Assembly: GCA_947457465.1 (NCBI GenBank)
Contig: CANGWB010000002.1
Span: forward strand, 62,001-126,000
Direction: 5' to 3'
Origin: Chitinophagaceae bacterium
GTDB taxonomy: Bacteria; Bacteroidota; Bacteroidia; Chitinophagales; Chitinophagaceae
DNA length: 64,000 nt
The notes beneath the pieces are model-generated. The model saw only the letters and a list, made by a program, of their open reading frames with translations. It made no database searches and was not told the origin of the DNA. A program made the position numbers and the translations under genes. Below are positions 45,048 to 52,045 of this stretch, piece by piece. Position 1 is the first letter of the stretch. Every line of letters begins with the position of its first letter.

Positions 45048-45728
45048 ATGCGCAACCTTGTTTCCCTTGCCCTGGGGTTCATCCTCCTGGCCGGTTGGTC
45101 AGCCTGCCAACACCAGCCGCCACAACCCAATGCAGGCCCTACGGTTTCAGAGAACTGCAGCAGTGATACCGTCTACTTTGTGAATGATGTATTGCCCTTG
45201 TTGCAATCGAATTGTGCCATGAGCGGTTGCCACGATAATGGCACGGCGGCCGACGGAGTCCGCATGACCGACTATGCCAATATCATGGATGAAGTCAAGG
45301 CCGGAAATGCCGGCGATAGTAAGCTTTACAAGGTGATCATCCGAACAGATAATAACCGGATGCCACCGCCTCCCCGTCCCGCTTTCACCACCGCACAAAA
45401 AGCATTGGTCCAAAAATGGATCAATCAGGGCGCAAAAAACAATAGCTGTCGGAACCGATGCAACGCATCTGTTTTTACTTACTCGGGAGCGGTCCGACCC
45501 ATGCTGGAAAGCAAATGCATCGGCTGTCACAGCGGTGTGGCCCCTAGTGGCGCAGTGAATCTTTCTGATTATACCAACACACGCATCTGGGCATTGAATG
45601 GAAAACTCTACGGTTCCATCGCGCATCAGAGCGGATTCTCACCGATGCCAAAGAACAGCGCTAAACTTTCTGACTGTGAGATCCAGCAAGTTCAACAGTG
45701 GATCCAGGCAGGAGCCCAAAACAACTGA
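45048..45728 (+). CDS. Di-heme c-type cytochrome-like lipoprotein
   Basis: This is a predicted lipoprotein of 226 aa with a lipobox ending at Cys20 (GWSAC). Two repeats follow, each of the planctomycete-type cytochrome c fold: SNCAMSGCH, an unusual CX4CH heme site, and KCIGCH, a standard CXXCH, each with a downstream Met/Pro-rich motif (MPPPPRPAF; FSPMPKN). It probably carries electrons at the periplasmic face of the outer or inner membrane. The second half is closely similar to the next gene, suggesting duplication. A TATTTTTC element (45039-45046) touches its start codon. Confidence 0.84.
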   Translation: MRNLVSLALGFILLAGWSACQHQPPQPNAGPTVSENCSSDTVYFVNDVLPLLQSNCAMSGCHDNGTAADGVRMTDYANIMDEVKAGNAGDSKLYKVIIRTDNNRMPPPPRPAFTTAQKALVQKWINQGAKNNSCRNRCNASVFTYSGAVRPMLESKCIGCHSGVAPSGAVNLSDYTNTRIWALNGKLYGSIAHQSGFSPMPKNSAKLSDCEIQQVQQWIQAGAQNN

Positions 45729-45729
45729 T

Positions 45730-46107
45730 ATGTCAATCGCACGTGTTTTTCTTTTAATGCTCTTTGTAGTCGTAGGATTCACCGCCTGCTATTACGATAA
45801 AGAAGAATTATTATACGGCGCGCCTGCCCCTTGCACCGATACAACCGGTACTATTTCATACGCGGCAAAAGTGGTTCCCCTACTTCAGTCCAGCTGTTAT
45901 GGTTGTCATAGCGGAGGAAGTCCGTCGGGCGGACAAGCCATGGGAACTCATTCAGCAGATCGCGCCATGGCGCTGAACGGAAAACTGCTGGGCGTGATCT
46001 CACATGCCAACGGTTTTTCACCCATGCCCAAGGGCGGATCAAAGCTCAGTAATTGCAACATCGCTGTTGTTCGCAAATGGATCGAGGCGGGCGCTCCCAA
46101 TAATTAA
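45730..46107 (+). CDS. Mono-heme c-type cytochrome-like lipoprotein
   Basis: This is a small predicted lipoprotein of 125 aa with lipobox Cys20 (VGFTAC) and one heme site SCYGCH, followed by GFSPMPKGGSKLS. It looks like a copy of the second half of the preceding protein (LNGKL, SPMPK, KLS, I..V..WI.AGA.NN are shared). The ATG at 45730, one base after the upstream stop, gives a clean lipoprotein signal; a longer frame from 45598 has none. It is likely a partner in the same electron-transfer chain. Confidence 0.84.
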   Translation: MSIARVFLLMLFVVVGFTACYYDKEELLYGAPAPCTDTTGTISYAAKVVPLLQSSCYGCHSGGSPSGGQAMGTHSADRAMALNGKLLGVISHANGFSPMPKGGSKLSNCNIAVVRKWIEAGAPNN

Positions 46108-46120
46108 ATCTATTTTTTAC

Positions 46121-46576
46121 ATGTTCAAAAATCCTAGGCTCAAGTATTTCCTTTTTGCGGTGCTGATCGTTGCGGCCATCGGCGGTTACTATGCATACAC
46201 TGAATACAATCGTCGCAACCCCTCCATGGCAGACGTAAAAGCCGCCTATCAACTGAACGCATCAGATGTGTTGGCAGCCTTTGAATCCAAACTGGAAGAA
46301 TCAAAGAAAATGTACACCGACCAGGTATTGGAGTTAACTGGTCCCGTCAAAGAGATCGAAAAAGATGAAACCGGATTTTATACAGTCGTTCTCGGGGAAG
46401 CCGGCTCTATGTCCTCGGTACGTTGTGTAGTGGATAGCCTATTCACCGACCGCGCGGCCAAACTTGTCAGCGGCACACCCGCAACCCTGCGTGGCGTATG
46501 TGTGGGATATACGGCAGATGATATGGGGCTCGGAGCGGATCTGCTGCTGAACCGGTGTTATCCGGCCCAACAATAA
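46121..46576 (+). CDS. Membrane-anchored OB-fold (tRNA_anti-like) protein
   Basis: This is a 151-aa protein with an N-terminal membrane anchor (residues 9-26, FLFAVLIVAAIGGYYAYT), then a domain with the beta-strand pattern of the OB-fold family called tRNA_anti-like (VLELTGPVKEIEKDE ... VRCVVDS ... VSGTPATLRGVCVGY). The ATG at 46121 gives the anchor; the longer frame from 46004 does not. Despite the family name, a periplasmic position argues against a tRNA role. It lies between cytochrome and YceI genes in one run. Confidence 0.78.
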   Translation: MFKNPRLKYFLFAVLIVAAIGGYYAYTEYNRRNPSMADVKAAYQLNASDVLAAFESKLEESKKMYTDQVLELTGPVKEIEKDETGFYTVVLGEAGSMSSVRCVVDSLFTDRAAKLVSGTPATLRGVCVGYTADDMGLGADLLLNRCYPAQQ

Positions 46577-46617
46577 AAAATATTCATCACCATTTATCTA
46601 ACGTCAATCCTTTCAAC

Positions 46618-47175
46618 ATGAATAAGTTCATCGTACTGTCTTTACTGCTGATCGGCATCAGCTCATCTGCCGCCGCACAAAAGTATTTTACTAAGAACGG
46701 CAGCATCAGTTTTGATGCAACAGCCCCCGGTTCGCCTGAGAACATAACTGCCGACAATCGTACGGTTCAGTGCGTGATCGATGTAGCAACTGGAAATATG
46801 CAGTTCAAGGCCTCTATGAAAGCATTCACTTTCGAGCGAGCGCTGATGCAGGAGCATTTCAATGAGAATTACGTAGAGAGTGATAAGTTCCCGGATGCCA
46901 AATTTGCGGGCAGCATCTCCAATATGTCTGCTATCGCCATGGATAAAGACGGTACCTATCCTGCAAACGTAAAAGGCAAATTGACCCTCCATGGTGAAAC
47001 CCGTGATGTGGAAACCACCGGAAAGATTACGGTTGCCAAAGGAAAAGTGACTGCTACGGCGAATTTCTCTGTGCTGCTCTCTGATTACAAGGTGAGTGTT
47101 CCATCGCTGGTATCTGATAAAGTATCGAAGACAGCCAAGATCTCTGTGAATTGCGGACTCGAGCCATTAAAATAA
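46618..47175 (+). CDS. YceI-family periplasmic protein
   Basis: This is a 185-aa protein with a signal peptide (ending SSAAAQ) and a YceI-like lipocalin barrel: GSISFDATAP, NMQFKASMKAFTF, MQEHFNENYVESDKFPDAKFA (the family hallmark), then GKLTLHGETRDVE. YceI proteins bind isoprenoid quinones or similar lipids. Its place next to cytochromes fits a redox or quinone-linked role, which is inference. The start at 46618 gives the signal peptide. Confidence 0.9.
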   Translation: MNKFIVLSLLLIGISSSAAAQKYFTKNGSISFDATAPGSPENITADNRTVQCVIDVATGNMQFKASMKAFTFERALMQEHFNENYVESDKFPDAKFAGSISNMSAIAMDKDGTYPANVKGKLTLHGETRDVETTGKITVAKGKVTATANFSVLLSDYKVSVPSLVSDKVSKTAKISVNCGLEPLK

Positions 47176-47180
47176 ACCGG

Positions 47181-48068
47181 ATGCGACAATCAATCAAGAC
47201 CATACTGCTGCTGGCATTAATCTCATACAATACCGTTTTGCAGGCGCAGGACGATCTGTTGGGATTATTGGGAGAGGACAAGCCAAAAAAAGAATACATC
47301 AAGGCGGCTTTTAAGTCCAGTCGGGTCATCAACGCCCATTCGATGGAATTCATCAATCCGGGTACGATGGACTTCCGGATCCTGCACCGTTTTGGGAATA
47401 TCGATCAGGGACTGAAAAATTTCTTCGGACTGGATCAGGCATCTATGCGTATGGGTTTTGATTTCGGACTTCGTCCGAACCTGATGGCGGGCATCGGCAG
47501 AAGCACCTTCAAAAAAGAAGTGGATGCCTTTATCAAGTATGCACCCCTTCGCCAATCGAAAGGTCCGGGTAGCTTCCCTGTCACCGTTGCCTTCGTGGGG
47601 GCCGTGACAGTTGATGGACTTCCTTGGGCCGACCCCACCCGTCAGAATTATTTCACTTCCCGTATGGCCTACTATTTTTCCGCGATCATCGGACGGAAAT
47701 TCAATGATGCCTTCACGTTGCAGGTAACGCCTACCGTGGTTCATAAAAACCTGGTACAACTGCAAACTGATCCGAATGATGTCATCGGTATCGGTGTAGG
47801 CGGTCGACTGAAACTCAATAAGCGGATGGCGTTCACGTGGGATTACACGCATGTACTCGACGGTTTGCCGACGGGTTATTACAATCCGCTTTCGGTTGGA
47901 TTGGATATTGAAACCGGCGGACACGTTTTCCAACTTCATGTATCCAACGCTACCGGTATGAACGAGCGAGCCTTCATAACCGAAACAACCGGTCAATGGG
48001 GAAAGGGTGAGATCCGCATGGGCTTCAACCTCTCTCGTATGTTCCAGCTAAAAAAGAAAAAGGCTTGA
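47181..48068 (+). CDS. DUF5777-family outer-membrane beta-barrel protein
   Basis: This is a 295-aa protein with a signal peptide ending LQAQ and then alternating strands with aromatic ends (NPGTMDFRILHRFG, FDFGLRPNLMAGIGRS, HVFQLHVSNATGMNERAFI), the DUF5777 pattern. It ends in a basic tail after a final strand (MFQLKKKKA). It follows YceI by five bases, and the SET gene overlaps its stop by four bases. The function is unknown; it may act with the YceI and cytochrome proteins. Confidence 0.83.
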   Translation: MRQSIKTILLLALISYNTVLQAQDDLLGLLGEDKPKKEYIKAAFKSSRVINAHSMEFINPGTMDFRILHRFGNIDQGLKNFFGLDQASMRMGFDFGLRPNLMAGIGRSTFKKEVDAFIKYAPLRQSKGPGSFPVTVAFVGAVTVDGLPWADPTRQNYFTSRMAYYFSAIIGRKFNDAFTLQVTPTVVHKNLVQLQTDPNDVIGIGVGGRLKLNKRMAFTWDYTHVLDGLPTGYYNPLSVGLDIETGGHVFQLHVSNATGMNERAFITETTGQWGKGEIRMGFNLSRMFQLKKKKA

Positions 48069-48487
48069 TCCCAACACCCGATTATCGCATCATTTATCCG
48101 CTTCGCATCGCCAAGAGTCGCATTGCCGGTAAAGGAGCCTTTGCGATTCAGATCATTCCGGCCCGAAGAAAGATCGGTGACCTGGGTGGCGTGATCATCA
48201 CCATGCGCGAAGCACGCAAATTGATCCGTAACAAGAAAGTCATCAACCTGGTCGAACTCGACGACGATCTGGCGCTGAATGCCTCTGCCAATCCGAATGA
48301 TATCCGTTTTATAAACCACTCCTGCAACCCAAACACGTATATGCGCGTCCTGAAAGATCGGGTGGAGTTCTACGCGCTTAGGGCCATCCGAAAAGGAGAG
48401 GAGCTGAGTTGTGATTACGGAGAAACGCATCACGAAGGCACCCTTCCTTGTCGCTGCGGAGCGGCCAACTGCAGAGGCTATATTTAA
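48065..48487 (+). CDS. SET-domain protein-lysine methyltransferase-like protein
   Basis: This is a 140-aa protein that is almost only a SET domain: GKGAFAI at the start, the pseudoknot motif RFINHSCNPNTYM, then GEELSCDYGE and a post-SET zinc-type tail PCRCGAANCRGY with three cysteines. SET enzymes methylate lysines using SAM, so a bacterial substrate such as a ribosomal or DNA-binding protein is possible but unknown. The start is TTG at 48065, inside the stop of the DUF5777 gene (TTGA); no ATG gives the full domain. Confidence 0.86.
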   Translation: MIPTPDYRIIYPLRIAKSRIAGKGAFAIQIIPARRKIGDLGGVIITMREARKLIRNKKVINLVELDDDLALNASANPNDIRFINHSCNPNTYMRVLKDRVEFYALRAIRKGEELSCDYGETHHEGTLPCRCGAANCRGYI

Positions 48488-48537
48488 TTGGTTGATGTAT
48501 CTTTACAAACTCTTCAAATACCATAAAACATCGATAT

Positions 48538-49014
48538 ATGAAAAAGCTGATTTTCGCCGCGATCCTTTCCACTACTTGTATCCTTGCCCAAGCACAACCC
48601 CCTGCCGGTGATGCCAATGCGGGAGATAGCTATGGATCGAAGTTCACTGTTACAGAAGTGATGAACATCAATGATGTGGTGAAGAAACTCAAAGGTGGTT
48701 CTGAATTCCAGGAAGTACAGGTTTCTGCCAAAGTGCTGGAGGTCTGCGCCAAAAAAGGATGCTGGTTGAAACTGGAACTGGCAAATGGAGAAACCGCGAC
48801 CGTTAAGATGAAAGATTATGGTTTCTTTTTGCCTGTAGCAGCTGTCGGTAAGAATGTTGTGATCAACGGAACAGTCAACCTGAAAAACGTATCCGTAGCG
48901 GAGCAGAAACACTATGCAGAAGATGCCAAGAAATCACAGGCGGAGATCGACGCTATCAAAGAAGCCAAGCAGGAAGTTCGTGTACTGGCCAGCGGTATCG
49001 TGATCGCCCAGTGA
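48538..49014 (+). CDS. DUF4920-family periplasmic protein
   Basis: This is a 158-aa protein with a signal peptide ending AQAQ. The mature part resembles the OB-fold DUF4920 family: VQVSAKVLEVCAKKGCWLKLEL with a conserved Cys pair, and MKDYGFFLPVAAVGKNVVI. The function is unknown. It lies 50 bases after the SET gene, and a heptad palindrome begins three bases after its stop. Confidence 0.86.
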   Translation: MKKLIFAAILSTTCILAQAQPPAGDANAGDSYGSKFTVTEVMNINDVVKKLKGGSEFQEVQVSAKVLEVCAKKGCWLKLELANGETATVKMKDYGFFLPVAAVGKNVVINGTVNLKNVSVAEQKHYAEDAKKSQAEIDAIKEAKQEVRVLASGIVIAQ

Positions 49015-49017
49015 GGT

Positions 49018-49094
49018 GTTGAGGGATGAGAGGCGAGGGTTGAGATTTTTCTAAACAAATCTCATCTTTCATCCTTCATCTCTCATCCTTCCTC
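49018..49094. repeat. Heptad palindrome R3
   Basis: The left arm (49018-49045) is GTTGAGG GATGAGA GGCGAGG GTTGAGA; the right arm (49060-49094) is TCTCATC TTTCATC CTTCATC TCTCATC CTTCCTC. The arms now differ in unit number (four and five) and pair imperfectly. It lies between DUF4920 and the TonB receptor gene, three bases after the DUF4920 stop. Confidence 0.75.
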
Positions 49095-49137
49095 CATAAG
49101 ATGACAATCCCATGATAATTCTCTCGCGACCGCATTT

Positions 49138-49145
49138 CAATTTTG
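49138..49145 (+). promoter_or_regulatory. Putative -7 element of the TonB receptor gene
   Basis: CAATTTTG differs from TAnnTTTG only in its first base and ends seven bases before the ATG at 49153. Confidence 0.4.
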
Positions 49146-49152
49146 CGGTCCG

Positions 49153-51264
49153 ATGCGATTGGTAGTATTCATTTTATTCCTTCTCCTTTCAAGCACCTCT
49201 TTATTGGCGCAGGCCGATTCACTGCGAAACCTGCAAGAAGTGGTGATCACCGCTACACGCCAGGAAAGACGCCTGGGCAATGTGGCCGTTCCCGTAACCC
49301 TTATTCAGCAGCAGCAGATCCGCCAGGCCGGTTCGCTCCGACTCCGTGATATTCTGCAGGAGCAAAGCGGACTCGTGATGACCAGCGCTTTCGGGGTGGG
49401 GGTGCAGATGCAGGGACTGAATCCGGAGCATACATTGATCTTGGTGGACGGACAGCCGCTGGTCGGAAGAACCTCCGGCGTATTGGATCTGAACCGGATC
49501 GCATTGGCCGGTATCAAGCGCATCGAGATCGTAAAGGGCCCTTCTTCGAGCTTATATGGATCCGAAGCCATGGCCGGTGTCATCAATCTCATTACGGAAG
49601 CTCCGGGCAAAAAAGAAATTTCCGGCTCCATCCGTTACGGAACAGGTAATCCTGACAAAGGATGGGCTTTGCCTTTTGCTTCGAGCGGATTTCAGCAAGT
49701 TGATGCTGATCTGCAGGTAGGATATCAGGTTGGTAAATGGAAGTTCCGCCACAGCAATAATTATCTCTACAACGACGGAATCAGCTTTCGTCCGTTTTCG
49801 ACCGACCGAATTCCCCGTCCGATCAACCGACTGACGCATCAAACCACCCTGCTTCGTCCCATCGGAGAACGAACCGAATTCAAACTACTTCTCCGCGCCA
49901 ATCAGGATAAGATCGAGCAGGAATTCGCGGTACGAAACAATGGACAGATCATTGAATCCTATGGGCGTGAGAAAAACACGGAGTGGAATATTCAGCCTAC
50001 CGTCACGTACCGAGCGAGTCAACGTTTGGCTCTTCATTCAAGAGGGTTCTTCACTCGTTACGTCGGCGATCAGCGATTGTTCTTCGTACAAAAACCGGAT
50101 AGCAGTTATCTCGATCGTTTCGAACAACATCTTTATCGTTTCGAGCAACAACTTGATTGGACCATCGGTCGCTCTGAATGGATTTTCGGTGCCGGTTATC
50201 AGATCGATCAGGCTCGTTCCACCCGATACGATGCATTGGACAATCGCAAACAGAACCGTGTAGCCTACGCATTCGCACAGTGGGAATGGAAGCTCAATGA
50301 AAAGTGGATCTCAGTGGCCGGGATGCGATACGACGATAATCAATTGTTCGCAGCTGCTCTTACGCCGAAATGGTCGCTTCGTTATAAGCCCAATGAGAAA
50401 TGGTCGGTGCAGGCTTCGGTCGGACAAGGATTCAAGGCCCCCGATTTCAGGCAACTCTATTTGAATTTCACCAACAATGCCGCAGGTGGTTATTCAGTCT
50501 ATGGTACACAGGATGCCATTCGCATCATCAACGAGTTGAACCGTCTCGGACAGATCGCGGAGCTGCAACCCGATTTTAGCAAACTAGCTGATCTGACTCC
50601 CGAGTACTCAACCGGAACCAATCTGGGTGTTACCTATCAGCCGAAACAAACGATAACGGTTCGATTCAACGGATTTCGAAATGATATTCGCTCACTCATA
50701 GATGTTCGACAAGTGGCCACCCGCATCGATGGGGCACAGATCTTCAGCTACCTGAATGTAAAGCGTGCCTATACGTATGGATTGGAATCCGAATTCAACT
50801 GGCAATTCCATTCCAAATGGACAATGCAGACCGGTTATCAATGGCTTCGCACGGGGGATAAAGACGAACTCGACCGCATCAAAAAAGGATTGGAGTACAC
50901 ACGGGCCCCTGACGGATCGAGTCGGGTGATGACTCTTCACGAATATGTTGGACTCCCGAATCGCAGTGAACACCAGGCGCAGTTCAAACTGCGTTACCAG
51001 CCGGCCGAACATCGATTTGTGTTTTTGCGGTTGCTCTATCGGAGTCGGTGGACCATCGCCAATAGCAATGGTAACGGCGTGCATGATGTACAGGATGAAT
51101 ATGCAAACGGCTTTCTGCAGATTAACTTATCCGGTGGCATACCGCTGCGAAAAAACATCCAGTTGCAGGCAGGCATTGAAAATCTCCTGAATTACCAAGA
51201 CGTAAACTACCTGCCCAATTTCCCCGGTCGTAACATTTATATGACCCTAAACTTCAAACTCTAA
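49153..51264 (+). CDS. TonB-dependent receptor (HmuR-like)
   Basis: This is an outer-membrane active transporter of 703 aa. After a signal peptide (ending LLAQ) comes the TonB-box-like LQEVVITATR and the plug domain with LRDILQEQSG, QGLNPEHTLILVDGQPL and KGPSSSLYGSEAMAGVINLIT. The 22-strand barrel follows, with the terminal NIYMTLNFKL ending in an aromatic residue. It lacks the carboxypeptidase-like extension of SusC proteins, so it is a classic metal/heme receptor. The next gene encodes a HmuY-like protein, which points to heme as substrate. Confidence 0.93.
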   Translation: MRLVVFILFLLLSSTSLLAQADSLRNLQEVVITATRQERRLGNVAVPVTLIQQQQIRQAGSLRLRDILQEQSGLVMTSAFGVGVQMQGLNPEHTLILVDGQPLVGRTSGVLDLNRIALAGIKRIEIVKGPSSSLYGSEAMAGVINLITEAPGKKEISGSIRYGTGNPDKGWALPFASSGFQQVDADLQVGYQVGKWKFRHSNNYLYNDGISFRPFSTDRIPRPINRLTHQTTLLRPIGERTEFKLLLRANQDKIEQEFAVRNNGQIIESYGREKNTEWNIQPTVTYRASQRLALHSRGFFTRYVGDQRLFFVQKPDSSYLDRFEQHLYRFEQQLDWTIGRSEWIFGAGYQIDQARSTRYDALDNRKQNRVAYAFAQWEWKLNEKWISVAGMRYDDNQLFAAALTPKWSLRYKPNEKWSVQASVGQGFKAPDFRQLYLNFTNNAAGGYSVYGTQDAIRIINELNRLGQIAELQPDFSKLADLTPEYSTGTNLGVTYQPKQTITVRFNGFRNDIRSLIDVRQVATRIDGAQIFSYLNVKRAYTYGLESEFNWQFHSKWTMQTGYQWLRTGDKDELDRIKKGLEYTRAPDGSSRVMTLHEYVGLPNRSEHQAQFKLRYQPAEHRFVFLRLLYRSRWTIANSNGNGVHDVQDEYANGFLQINLSGGIPLRKNIQLQAGIENLLNYQDVNYLPNFPGRNIYMTLNFKL

Positions 51265-51282
51265 ACTCTAAATCATATCCTT

Positions 51283-51921
51283 ATGCGTTTTCAACTCCTC
51301 CTTCTGACTTCTCTAGTTTCTTTCGTTGCTTGTGAGAAAGACAAGCCTACCCCCACGATCGATCAGCGTGCTTATTCCGTGACCACCAGTGGTAATGTAG
51401 TTACGGTTCGAAATCTTCCTGGTGACACGATCATCGGGGTCAGTGCTCAGGGCCAGCCCGTGGGTGCAGGACGGTATACATTCTTCAGCCTGGAATCTGG
51501 TCAATGGATCCCCAATGCTGATTCAAATTCTAACCGTTGGGATCTTGCCTTTGCCGGCACGATTGTACGCGTGAATAATCTGACCAGCGGACCGGGTAGC
51601 GGGGGCGGGTTCGTGTTCAATGGGTCCTTCGAATCACTTACTTCTGTACCGGTTGATTCAACCTTCCGTCTTGATAACCATCCGGTATCTTATGCGATCC
51701 CTCGCGGATCGGGTCGCGCCTGGTATACGTATGATGGTCCCACCAACCTGCTGACCCCCATTCCCGGTCGCACACTGGTGATCCGCACCGCCAATGGGCA
51801 GCGTGCCAAGGTAGAGATCCTCAACTATTACCGTGGTGGCAGTACGCCCTCCACTTCCGCTGCCGACAGCATCAAGATCCGCGATCAGCGCTTCTTTCAT
51901 TTCCGATACTCGAAATTCTAG
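51283..51921 (+). CDS. HmuY-family lipoprotein
   Basis: This is a 212-aa predicted lipoprotein (Cys17, SFVAC). It has the HmuY layout: FSLESGQWIPNADSNSNRWD near the middle, followed by beta-rich strands (VRVNNL, WYTYDGPTN, LVIRTANGQRAKVEIL) and a C-terminal FHFRYSKF. HmuY proteins take heme from host or environmental carriers and pass it to the HmuR-type receptor, here the gene just upstream. The last base of its TAG stop is the first base of a heptad palindrome. Confidence 0.87.
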   Translation: MRFQLLLLTSLVSFVACEKDKPTPTIDQRAYSVTTSGNVVTVRNLPGDTIIGVSAQGQPVGAGRYTFFSLESGQWIPNADSNSNRWDLAFAGTIVRVNNLTSGPGSGGGFVFNGSFESLTSVPVDSTFRLDNHPVSYAIPRGSGRAWYTYDGPTNLLTPIPGRTLVIRTANGQRAKVEILNYYRGGSTPSTSAADSIKIRDQRFFHFRYSKF

Positions 51922-52008
51922 TTGAAAAGTGAGGGGTGAAAGATGAACCGCCTCTAATTATTCATCCTTCATCCTTCATCCTTCATCCTTCATCCTTCAT
52001 CATTCAAC
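51921..52008. repeat. Heptad palindrome R4 with an expanded right arm
   Basis: The left arm (51921-51947) is GTTGAAA AGTGAGG GGTGAAA GATGAA, 27 nt. The right arm (51961-52008) has five identical TTCATCC units, then TTCATCA and TTCAAC, 48 nt. The right arm therefore has seven units where R1 and R2 have four. It fills most of the hmuY-ileS gap. Confidence 0.9.
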
Positions 52009-52019
52009 TCCTAATTGTG

Positions 52020-52027
52020 TATTTTCG
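52020..52027 (+). promoter_or_regulatory. -7 promoter element of ileS
   Basis: TATTTTCG, one base from TAnnTTTG, 18 bases before the ileS ATG and just after palindrome R4. Confidence 0.5.
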
Positions 52028-52045
52028 CGGACTGCAAAAAACACT

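Noticed and set aside
51961-52008. Regular direct repeats that could suggest a CRISPR array
   Set aside because: Units are only 7 nt with no spacers, and the array is one arm of a palindrome. No cas genes are near.
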